From NCBI RefSeq assembly GCF_000835495.1, contig NW_015622543.1, positions 2,710,806 to 2,774,805 of the forward strand: a stretch of DNA of 64,000 nucleotides. Reading direction: 5' to 3'. Made by a program: the position numbers and the translations under genes. This DNA is from Cladophialophora immunda (Eukaryota > Ascomycota > Eurotiomycetes > Chaetothyriales > Herpotrichiellaceae). The notes beneath the pieces are model-generated. The model had not been told where the DNA came from. It made no database searches and saw only the letters and a list, made by a program, of their open reading frames with translations. Of the stretch, positions 52,993 through 62,271 are shown piece after piece (within the stretch, counting starts at the first letter, position 1; the number at the start of each line of letters is the position of its first letter).

Positions 52993-54487
52993 ATGGCAAC
53001 CGAGACAATCACACGCCCAGCATTTCTGTCTTTACCGAAATGGAACCAGGTTCCCGAAACCACACATGAATGTATGCTCCTCACAAAGTTCCTTCAGACT
53101 TGGCTTGGACCTCGTGTCGAATGGTTCACTGACGAAGGTTTCATTATAGTGGACTGGGCCGACTTGGTAACCCTAGACCTTAGCAAGTTTGATCAACCTG
53201 GGGGCAAACAAGAGTTGGCAACCCAGCTTTTCGATGCCGTGAATAGAATAGGTGAGTCGCATGTTACCCCGAGCAGCGAGAAACGATCAACGACGTGGAA
53301 GGAAAGCTCGTCAGAGAAGAAGCAAGAACCTGAAGTGGCTCACCGTCGCCGACCAAAAATGGCTGGACAGGTTTCTTCTACATCATCAACTTTGGCCTTA
53401 CGCAGGAAGAGGTCGACCGCCAATTCAGCCTGTGCAAGCAGGTCTTCAACCTGCCTACGGAGGAGAAGCTCAAGTACCGCGCCGACCTCGAGAACGGCGG
53501 GTACAACGGGTACAAGCCGCTCGGGATCCGCGAGATCAAGAACGGCGTCAAGGACAACACGGAAATTTACAACATCCCCAAGTTCACCCCCGACTACGAG
53601 CGGGCGCACCCGGCCATCGTCCAGGAACACTGGGACGAGATCCAGTACTTTGCCAAGCACATCCACTTCCAGATTGTGCGGAAGCTGCTCGTGCTCTTCG
53701 CGCTGGTGCTGGAGTTGCCCGAGGACTACTTTTTGAAGATCCATCGCTACGAGGAGAAGAAGAGCGACTGCCATTTCCGATACATGAAATACCAGTGCGT
53801 TTTTCCTACCCCCTTCCACGTTGTCGTGAAAATGGTGGCATCATAACTGACCGAGGGGTTTTTGCTTTTCTTCTTGAACAGCCGCCGGTCGCCGGAGGTC
53901 AACCAACAGTTGGATAACGTGTGGGTAAAAGGACATACCGACTTTGGAAGCTTAACCCTCCTTTTCAGGTAAGTCCAGGGCGTCTGGAGCAAAGACCGAT
54001 TCCTCCCCAGAGTAGAGAGATGGACAGCAGGGTCTATTTCCCGCAAACCCAACCCACTAACACTGGTGTGCAACCACAAAGACAACCCGTGGCGGCCCTG
54101 CAGGTGCGCACGCCCGAGGGCGAGTGGAAATACGTGAAGCCGTACCCGGAGAGCATCACGGTCAACATCGCCGACGTGCTGCAGTTCCTGACCAACGGGT
54201 TCCTGAAGTCCAGCATCCACCGCGTCGTGGCGCCGCCGCCGGACCAGGCCGACGTCGACCGCCACGGCGTCCTGTACTTTGTGCGGCCCGAGGACGACAC
54301 CGAGCTGGTTCCCATCCAGGGCAGCCCCGTGCTCGAGAGGCTCGGGTACGACAAGGCCCTGGACCCGGCCACCGTGGGCTTGACCGCCGGGGAGTGGGTG
54401 AAGGCCCGGGTCGCGAAGAACGTCAGTCGTGTGGGTAGGGAGGAGGAGAGCATCATCAAGGGTGTCAAGGCGAGGTACTATGACTGA
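52993..54487 (+). CDS. 2-oxoglutarate/Fe(II)-dependent oxygenase (isopenicillin N synthase-like)
   Basis: Predicted non-heme iron oxygenase, substrate unknown. Five exons: 52993-53071, 53150-53251, 53371-53794, 53882-53968 and 54082-54487 (365 aa). Junctions restore 'ETTHELDWADLVTLDLSKFD', 'VNRIGFFYIINFGLTQEEVD', 'RYMKYHRRSPEV' and 'LTLLFRQPVAALQVRTPEGE'. The first intron (78 nt, GTATGC, CACTGAC branch, ATAG) keeps frame and could be missed. The iron ligands are His220 and Asp222 (GHTDFGSLTLL) and His277 (SSIHRVVAPP). The N-terminal DIOX_N domain carries the typical 'DLSKFDQPGGKQELA'. The C-terminal 'GVLYFVRPEDDTELVPI' is as in fungal relatives. No leader or membrane segment, so cytosolic. 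Such enzymes occur in secondary metabolism and catabolism, but no backbone gene lies nearby. Confidence 0.88.
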
Positions 54488-56872
54488 GGAAGAAAGAGAG
54501 CTGTGGGTGGACTGAGGACATGGTATTCTGCGGAGATGTCGAGTGTTGCAGCTGAAAGAGGAGCTGGAGATCAACACCACCGCTAGAAGAGTCACTTCCA
54601 CGATTTACACCTCAAGTTTCGGGGAGACTGATAGTCACCAAGCAGAAAGTACCTTACTCGTCGCAAATCAACAACGAGATCTCAAAGCTCTCTCTGTGCG
54701 CCTTCTGTGTGCCGTGCTGTGTTGTAAGTGAACAGAAACATGCTCCAACAACCGTAGAACTGCGCCTCTGGACGCAAAGCCAATGAGGGCATACGCTGAG
54801 TTCCGTGGCATTGACCCTCCTCGCTTTACCTTTTGAGTGGAGGATTTTCGCTTGTTGAACACTCGTGCACGTTTCCCGGTAAGACGATAGAACGGACGTG
54901 AGACGATCCGACGAAAGGATGTTGACTCGGAAAGGTATTTTTCGCAATCCGGGACACAATCACCCAAGAAAATGCTTTCCAAGACGGGGGGAGTCGACAA
55001 CTTTTCGCCACGACTTTGGGGGGGGGGGGGGGGGATCGATCTCGGATAGACATATTTCCCTACTTTCGCTGATTGAGGAGCCGCCGTCGCCCGCGCGAGT
55101 GGAGGACCAGATCTGACATGGATGTCCCGGCTCCGCTCTGCGCAAAACGGTCATCTTTTAGTTCTCGTATGGAACCGAAACCGATGTGTAGGGCTTGCGC
55201 GGGCGAATCGGGTGCTGCGTGGAAAAAAAAAATTGCGGGAAAGATGTCTCTGTAATCGAAAAGCAGACTTTCTGCGCTGTCTCGATGCAAGGCGGTGTCG
55301 CTCGCGTGTCTCTCTCGAGGCAGACCGGTCTGCCTGAAGAATCGAGTGAGACGCGGAAAATGCGAGGTTTGTTGGAAGAGGGCGGCTCATCCGCGTCAAT
55401 CCAACTCCGTTCTTCTCATCCAGAGCGATCATGGGTCCGAAATCCTAACGAAAAAGGCTGCTGGCGTTAGGCACATAGAAGGGATTTCCCTTCTCAGCTG
55501 GAGTCGTATTGGGTCCGGTTCCGGCTCCGGCAATATGGGCATCTTTCCGGTGAGGAAGTCCGCTATAGCCGCCAGACAGGAATCGACGACACTGCGACAC
55601 GGATTACTCGTGATATAGACCAGCCCGAGACATGCTGGTCTTGCGTGGGCCGTTCAAGACACAGCTTTGACGGATCCTGCGGCGGGCTAAACGGTGTCGA
55701 TGGCATCCTGAGCGTCCAGCTCGGCCAAGCTCCAGACAAGAAGGGCATATCGTATCAATCTCTTTCTGGAAATGGGGCCCTTCCGGATGCGACACTGCAG
55801 AAGGCTTGCTGGCTGCTGATAGATGCCCGTGGTCGTCTGCTTGGGCCCGGTCAAGAGCACTCTCCTCGGTTATTTCATCGGTACTTCTAGGTGGACCTGG
55901 TAGTGAGTACCTGAAGCCAACGGCAGCGGAGTGAATGAGATGTCGGCGAAACCTGTCAGGTTGGATAGCGCCTGAGAGAGTGAGTCTTTCTGCAGCCAGA
56001 CCAGTCCGCTTGTCTCTCTGTGCACAGAACCGCAAGCGGGCTTGCGGGAAAGGCCTAGCAAAGAGATTGATCGCGGCATTTGCCATAGAGTCCCATCTGG
56101 ATCTGAATAGTTGTTTAGGTGAACCAGAGATTTTCCCATGGAGACGCTTTCGCTTCTCTTGTCGGATTGTCGCTCTCGGAAGACGTCAAATGATGGTCAC
56201 GCCGTGGGAAAGACGTCAGTCGACCTTCTTTTCTGGCGTGGGAGACCTTGTCGGTCTGGAGATCGCGTCGAGGTTTGTGCTTTCAGCTGGGCTTGGTGTC
56301 ATATTGTATATGGACAATGGCGTAAATGACGTTTTTGGTGCCCACCGTCTCCTAGATCAAAACATCGATGAACCTCAGAAATGGCGGCGTCCGGGTGCCG
56401 AGACGCTTCTCTCTATCGAAGCGAAAGGGCGTATCACCAAGCCCAAAGATCGAACAGGGTATGTATCCGTGGAACTGTCGGTTCTCATTGCGTAAAACAA
56501 ACGTCATGTGGGAAAAAGGACCAGAGACAATTGGCAAAACTCTGAAACTCTGAAAAACCCATTGTTCCGAGGGCACATGGGCGGAGGTCAATGTGTTCCT
56601 TGCCCCTCCCCTGGGCAGGGTTCCAAAACGCTATACGAACCACATTCTCCCTGTAAGTTGCTCTGGCGAAGCTGGATATTTGAATTGACTGAGCTGCTCC
56701 ATCGACGTGTCGAAGGGGCCCGAGTGCGAAGAGGAGGAAAAGACAAAGTCAAGAAAGTATCAAGAGTGACAGATACATCGCAGTATATCTCACAAACTCT
56801 GTCCGCTGCCTCTCTATTGTCATTCCTTTCCTTTACATTTCGCGCTCCCTCTCTCTATACAATCACGCCATC
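54488..56872. other. 2.4-kb intergenic region
   Basis: No gene recognised. A 17-nt G-run lies at 55018-55034. Frames on both strands are short and Arg/Ser-rich. The last 150 bp are CT-rich, typical just upstream of a start codon, and serve the GST gene. Confidence 0.4.
55018..55034. repeat. Poly(G) run, 17 nt
   Basis: An uninterrupted run of 17 G on the plus strand. Such tracts are length-unstable and hard to sequence, so the exact count is uncertain. Confidence 0.9.
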
Positions 56873-58040
56873 ATGTCGCGCCAGGCTCAGAACCCCGATA
56901 TCACGCTCTTCTTCCTCGGGGCCTCGCGCGCCATCCGCATCGCCTGGCTCCTGGAGGAGCTCAACCTGCCGTACCAACTGGTGTCGTCGCCTCGGGCATC
57001 CAACGGGCTCGCGCCGGAGGAATTCAAGGCCCAGATCCCCACGAGGATGGGGAAGAGCCCCGTGGTCACGGACGGGGATTTGGTGGTCCAGGAGAGCGCG
57101 GCGATTGCGGAGTGAGTTTGGACAACGATTCCCTGCTATTTCCTCCCTCCTTAGCTGCCGCTCTCTTACTCCGTCAAGGTCGGGTGGCCAAGAGTCAGGC
57201 GTGGCTGCGTCTCGTGGTCATTGTGGTGCCTGGCAAATGACTTTCCATCAGCGGCGAGGGCGCAGGGAGAGGATATGAAGACTGAAGGGATGCGATGTCA
57301 AGCCCACAAGACCACTGACTGACTGAGGAATTGGGGGCCCAGATACCTCTGCGAAACATACGATCCTCAGGGCCGCCTCCTCCCCAAGGAGCGCCGCGCC
57401 CGGGCAAAAGTGAGGGAATGGATGGCTGCCGCCGAGGGGACATTCATGATCCACGCTCTCGCGGTACGTGTTGTTGCGCTCATCATTCTGCCCCCCTCCG
57501 TCACCTCTTCTTCATCAGCAGCATCAGCACCAGTCAAGTCTTGTCACATATCCCCGTTCCCTCCCCCCTCCGCGTCAACTTCTCCCTTTCATACCAGATG
57601 CGATCGATCATTGACAACAATCCCCAAACTAGATCCTCTACGCACGCTGGCGCCTCCCGAAGCCTGCGTCTAAATACCTCCCGGAGATGGAAAAGGGACT
57701 GGCCCCCAACGTGCACAACGCCCTGAACTGGCTCGAATCCGAGCTGGCAGATGGGAGACGATACCTGGTGAGCCGCGAAGGCGAGGGCGAGGGCGAAGCT
57801 GCAGCAAGCGGAGGCGATGACGAGTGCGCCGGAGAACGCGACGGCAAAGGCAGGCGCGGCGTGGCCCACGACGGCGTCTCAGCAGCGGACATCTTGATGG
57901 GCTTCAGCATCGACTTCATCTTCGCGAGGAGCCTGGGCACTGAAGGCGCGGATTGGCCAAATGTGCGGAGGTGGTTGCACGGCATCAAGCAACGAGAGGC
58001 ATATACCAGGGCGGTCAAGAAGACGGGGTATTCTCTCTAG
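56873..58040 (+). CDS. Glutathione S-transferase
   Basis: Predicted soluble GST, closest in style to fungal Gtt1-like or Ure2p-like enzymes. Three exons: 56873-57111, 57343-57463 and 57633-58040 (255 aa). Introns of 231 and 169 nt are long for this window. Splicing restores 'SAAIAEYLCETYDPQGRLL' and 'MIHALAILYARWRLPKPAS'. The N-terminal thioredoxin fold shows 'FFLGASRAIRIAWLLEELNL', with Ser17 in the catalytic Ser/Tyr position, then 'RMGKSPVVTDGDLVVQESAA' with the cis-Pro and the glutathione-contacting Glu-Ser. The helical C-terminal domain contains an unusual Gly/Glu/Asp-rich insertion (EGEGEGEAAASGGDD), probably a surface loop, before the conserved 'SAADILMGFSIDF'. Start at the ATG closest to the fold. 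Confidence 0.9.
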
Positions 58041-58369
58041 GGACGATTATGAGGACGAGGCTGAGCATTATGATGAGGGTGTGCTTCCATAACGATATTG
58101 GAGAGCACCGATGCCAGCTTTCCAAGTCAATGTCATTGCAACGAACGAGGGTATCATAATCAACTCTGGTAGGATTGCACTTGCTCGCCCAAAGTCCATC
58201 GTATCGGATGCATCGCTCGCTGGGGTGCTCATCAAAACCACAACTTAAAACTGTCTCTGCTTGCAATGCCAATACTGTCCAAAATTCATCATCATCACAA
58301 TACCTGCAGGTCGGCAGGAGTCGGGACATATTCCAAGAACCCGTCGATCCAGCATAGACCAAATCATGC
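58041..58369. other. Convergent 3' flanks of GST and NudE
   Basis: Short convergent 3' regions. No gene recognised. Confidence 0.5.
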
Positions 58370-60250
58370 TCAAAAAGTCTCGTTGACGTCGTACCCTTCC
58401 TGTACGTTATTCAGGCCCGTTCCCGCTATATTCCCGTTCAAACCCATGCTTTGTCGCTTGGGCAATTTCGAAGTCCCACCAATGCTGGCCCGTTTGGTCG
58501 GACTTGGGATTCCAGAGCCCACATCACTGCTGCGTCCCCGAGCAAAGGTCGCTCTTCTGGGGACTGGAGTGATTCCAGAATCGTTCTCATACTGGTTGAG
58601 ACTGTTTTCGCTCTCTTCGTCCATAGTGCCATCATAGCCGCTTCCATAATTACTCAGGCTGCTCTTAGGCCGGACTCGGTCTGTGGATGCGTTTGGTGTG
58701 AAATTGCCCCCTACGCCGCTACCCAGTGGCGCCCGAGGGAAGCCAGAGACACTAGCTCGGCTTCCTGGACGGCTGTGTGATGGTGCAAAAGACGATCGTG
58801 CCGATGTGATCCCGCTTGTTCGTGAAGCTGGGCGAAGTGGCGGGGCGGCCATTTCACCCCTAGTTGGGGAAGGTGGTTGCTGGTTTAGCGACGGTCGACT
58901 AGTCTTGGGTCTGGGTATCGAAAAATCGGTTCTGGTAGGGGATGGGGGTTGCTGATTCAATGATGATCGACTTGCTTTCGTTCTTGGTACAGACGGCGTC
59001 TCTTGCACCTTCTCCATCAAAGAGTCGTTACCGCTAATTGTACTGCCCCCTGTCCTTTTCCGACTGCGGACAGTGACAGATGCAGGGATGTGATTGCCCA
59101 GTGCTGAACCACTTCGTGGTGAAGATCGGGGTGGAGTGCGTACAGGAGCTGGAAGTTTTGACCGGGCAGTCTGAACCCTTTCTTCCAATGTCGCAATTTT
59201 GCCGCGGAGATTTCTGAGATGGATGATGGACGCCGACTGGGGCAGCCCTGACGGCCGTTGCGGAGCGTTTCCAGGCCTCGACAGGCTCTGGCGGAATGAT
59301 GATGAAGGTGCCGTTCGTGCCAACGCTGGGATCGAAGGACCGCGAGCGTGACCGACCGGCCTCGCCGCGGTAGATCCTGAAGTGGATGGGCGAGATGTCG
59401 GGCCATTGGCAGTTAGAGACTGTCGCGTTCTTGGGATTCCTGGCGTGACAAAAGGTTTGGAAACTTGACTTGACTTCTCCGAGATTGGAGGGGATGGAGG
59501 AGTTGGTGTGTCTGACAGGCCTGACGAAGAGCCGGCCTTTGTTGGAGGTGTGTCGAAGGTCGGTGACGATGCATTCGTTGTAGTGGGAGACAGGTCTGAA
59601 CGAGGAGAGGCGGATACGGCAATGGGTTGCAATGACAGGTGCTTTTCTCGCCGGGCAAGTTGATCCACAGCCTTCTGCAGCTTCTCTTTGGTGATGTCGG
59701 TCTCGATCTTAAGGTCAGAGAGTTCGTCGCGCAGTCTTTGCGCTTCAATCCGCAGGGCTTCTCTCTCCTGCTCTCCCGAACGCAGCTCTTCCTCCAACAT
59801 TACGCTCCGTTCGATAGTCTGATTGTATTTCTGTTCCATGTCTTCAAGAGAAGACTCAGTGTTCCGTTGTTTGCGCTCGTAGTCGTCATTGGCGACTTCG
59901 GTGTCGCGAAGGCGCAGATTTAGTTCTCGGTTTGTCTCCCGGAGTTCCCTGATCTCCTTTTGCAGCGTATTTTGGACGTTGGACGCTTCGGTCTTGGATT
60001 GCTTGTATTTGGTCTTCCATTCCTCGACCTCATATTGGAGATTGGCCGCTCTTTCTTTCAGTTGGCGCTCGCGTTTCTCTGATGCGTCGATGTCCCGCTC
60101 AAGTTCCGCTTCTAGGTCTTTACTAGAGGCTTGAAAATCTGCGAGTTCGGCCTCGAGCAGTTCGTATTGTGCTTTGTAGTATTTCAGTGACTCTTCAAGT
60201 GAGGAGCTGGGTCCAGGGGGTGAAGAAGGGACGGTGTCTGAATGCGCCAT
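58370..60250 (-). CDS. nudE: Nuclear distribution protein NudE
   Basis: Coiled-coil adaptor that links LIS1/NudF to cytoplasmic dynein, needed for nuclear migration in hyphae. Single exon, 626 aa. The N-terminal ~195 residues are a continuous coiled coil beginning 'SLEESLKYYKAQYELLEAEL', the LIS1-binding NudE signature, and including 'ELRETNRELNLRLRDTEVAN'. The C-terminal two thirds are Ser/Pro/Arg/Thr-rich and disordered, with repeated 'RPSLNQQPPSPTR'-type units (two near-identical copies) and many potential SP/TP phosphorylation sites. A small conserved helix (LRNLRGKIATLEERVQTARS) lies in the middle. Length is close to Aspergillus NudE. Start at MAHSDTVPSSPPG, the only ATG before the coil. 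Confidence 0.93.
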   Translation of the reverse strand: MAHSDTVPSSPPGPSSSLEESLKYYKAQYELLEAELADFQASSKDLEAELERDIDASEKRERQLKERAANLQYEVEEWKTKYKQSKTEASNVQNTLQKEIRELRETNRELNLRLRDTEVANDDYERKQRNTESSLEDMEQKYNQTIERSVMLEEELRSGEQEREALRIEAQRLRDELSDLKIETDITKEKLQKAVDQLARREKHLSLQPIAVSASPRSDLSPTTTNASSPTFDTPPTKAGSSSGLSDTPTPPSPPISEKSSQVSKPFVTPGIPRTRQSLTANGPTSRPSTSGSTAARPVGHARGPSIPALARTAPSSSFRQSLSRPGNAPQRPSGLPQSASIIHLRNLRGKIATLEERVQTARSKLPAPVRTPPRSSPRSGSALGNHIPASVTVRSRKRTGGSTISGNDSLMEKVQETPSVPRTKASRSSLNQQPPSPTRTDFSIPRPKTSRPSLNQQPPSPTRGEMAAPPLRPASRTSGITSARSSFAPSHSRPGSRASVSGFPRAPLGSGVGGNFTPNASTDRVRPKSSLSNYGSGYDGTMDEESENSLNQYENDSGITPVPRRATFARGRSSDVGSGIPSPTKRASIGGTSKLPKRQSMGLNGNIAGTGLNNVQEGYDVNETF

Positions 60251-61383
60251 CTTGGTATTGTTGGTGGTTCGGTCGTCTTGACGTGGTCGCTTGACGTCGT
60301 TGATTTAGTGGTACAGTCGTGACTGGGGGCTGGGCGATTCCGCTGTCGTGGTGAGTCGTCTGAGGTTTGGTGGTGGCCTGTTTCTGATTTCCGATTGATG
60401 CGACGCGGGTTCGAAGGCGGTGAGGTCGGGGTCGGTCGGGTTGTTGTCGAGTAATCTGGTGGTCGTGGATATCCAAGAGGCGATGTTGTTGCTGCTGCTG
60501 TTATGGTTAGTATCCGCAGGGTGAGCCTGCGCCTGGGTGACGGTCCCAGCGAGAAGGCAGAGAAAGCGCCCTTTGTTGTATCAAAAGTTGGTAGAAGGGG
60601 CAGGCAAATAAACGCAGGCACGTCTAACGACAAACAACGGGTCGCCATGCGCTAGGCGTCACTAGCCGGGGGGTTGGGGGGAACAGTGGACGCTGACTGC
60701 CAGTGACTGCGCTGACGGCACCAACGGGGCCCTGCACAGGCAACGCCCGGCTGCCAAGCAAAGCCTATCTGCCTCCTCGTGCGCATAATTCTCCGATTGA
60801 TTTCCAAGGTGTGTCTTCCGTGCATTCTACGTGTTCTATCTGCTCGTAACGAGTGCTGTAGGTATAAAGGACCTGCAGTAGTAGAATCTCACAAAATGAC
60901 ATGGCTATCATCGCCCCCAGCTGTTCCCCGCTCTATTCGCCCTGGGCTCACCCTCTGCTTCTAGGTCGACATTCGTTTATGGCTGGCATTGACTTGTCCA
61001 CCTGGACCGGGGTGCTTGGTTGGCGGGCGAGCAGGTCCCTGGCATTTGGGTCTGTGAAGCGGAGTCGCCGGTCGAGTTGCTGTTCAGAAATTGGTCACGA
61101 GGCGAAAGATTATCTCGAAGATATCACACTTCGTGCAGACTAGGACGGAGTCCCTGGGAGTGCCCTGTGGATTGGGTCAGGGCGAGGCTGTAGAACACGT
61201 GACTATCCAAACAAGTCTTGGCATTAAAAATCCCAACGCCCAATAATGTCTCAAGATTGTGCTTCTCTTTTTTCGGCACTGGACTCTATCCTCAGTGTTA
61301 TTGTTACATCTCAGTGCTTCGTGGAACTGCTAGACTCGTCATATTGATAACTCCCATATTCACTCGCTACCTCCTCGCATTCA
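60251..61383. promoter_or_regulatory. Divergent intergenic region, NudE / isochorismatase-like
   Basis: 1.1 kb between divergent starts. The NudE 5' leader is Thr/Pro/Arg-coding in all frames, with GGT/GGTC-rich sequence near 60350-60460. No gene or specific site recognised. Confidence 0.4.
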
Positions 61384-62207
61384 ATGGTTCAAGAGGTCTC
61401 TCGCTGGGACCAGGTCCCGGCAGACCCTTACCACTACCCGCATGATCATTCTCTGTCTCCCGAAACAACCGCCTTGGTCATCATCGACATGCAGCGGGAC
61501 TGTAGGATGACTGCCCAGTAGGCTGCTAGAAGTGCCGCGCTGACCTTTCTTCACTGCAGTCTGCGAAGTGGGCGGATATTTCGACTGCCAAGGCTACGAC
61601 GTAGCAGACGCCCGTGCCATCATCCCGGCCATTCACGCCCTTCTCTCTACCGCGCGAAAAGGCTCGTTTCCGGTCTTCTTCACTCGAGAAGGTTCGCATC
61701 TAGGTAATTGAGACGGTGGCATGCTCTGCTGAAACTCCTGCAGGTCACAGGCCAGACCTCTCTACCTTATCAAGTCGAGAACGATTCCGGTCTCGCAACA
61801 ACCCTCGACATCTGGGAATCGGCGACAAAGGACCCTTGGGCAGATTCTTGATTCGGGGAGAAATTGGTCACGATGTGGTACCCGAGTTGACCCCGTTACC
61901 CGAGGAGATCATCATCGATAAACCTGGGAGGGGTGCATTTGCTCATACGGATTTTGAGCATATCCTGCGGCTTCGTGGCATCAGGAACTTGGTCCTGACA
62001 GGCGTAACGACAGATGTCTGCGTTTCCACTACCATGCGGGAGGCGAATGACCGCGGTTTTGACTGTGTCGTACTAGAAGACGCCACAGCTGCAGCCACAC
62101 CAAAGCTGCATCAATTTGCATTGGATTCTGTCAAAATGGAAGGGGGAATCTTCGGTGCTGTGACACAGTCGGGCAAAATCATCGAAGCAATGAAAACTTG
62201 GGCCTGA
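61384..62207 (+). CDS. Isochorismatase-family cysteine hydrolase
   Basis: Predicted amidohydrolase of the isochorismatase/nicotinamidase superfamily. Sequence type resembles biuret, ureidoacrylate or related amide hydrolases, so the substrate is open. Exons start 61384 (to 61501), 61560 and 61744 (to 62207). The first junction rebuilds 'VIIDMQRDFCEVGGYF'. The catalytic triad is visible: Asp35 in 'IIDMQRDF', Lys in 'IIDKPGRGAFAHTDF' and Cys in 'LTGVTTDVCVSTTMREANDR'. Exon 2 can end at 61691 (donor GTTCGC, 237 aa, product 'TREGHRPDL') or at 61703 (donor GTAATT, 241 aa, four extra residues SHLG). Both keep frame; the first matches the family, the second has the better donor. No targeting signal. 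Divergent from NudE, and its stop lies 64 bp from the ENP2 stop. Confidence 0.88.
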
Positions 62208-62271
62208 TCTTAAAGCCCGCCACGTGAAAGCCACCGTCCATTTGGCATTCCTCTTGGAGCATTCATCGAGA

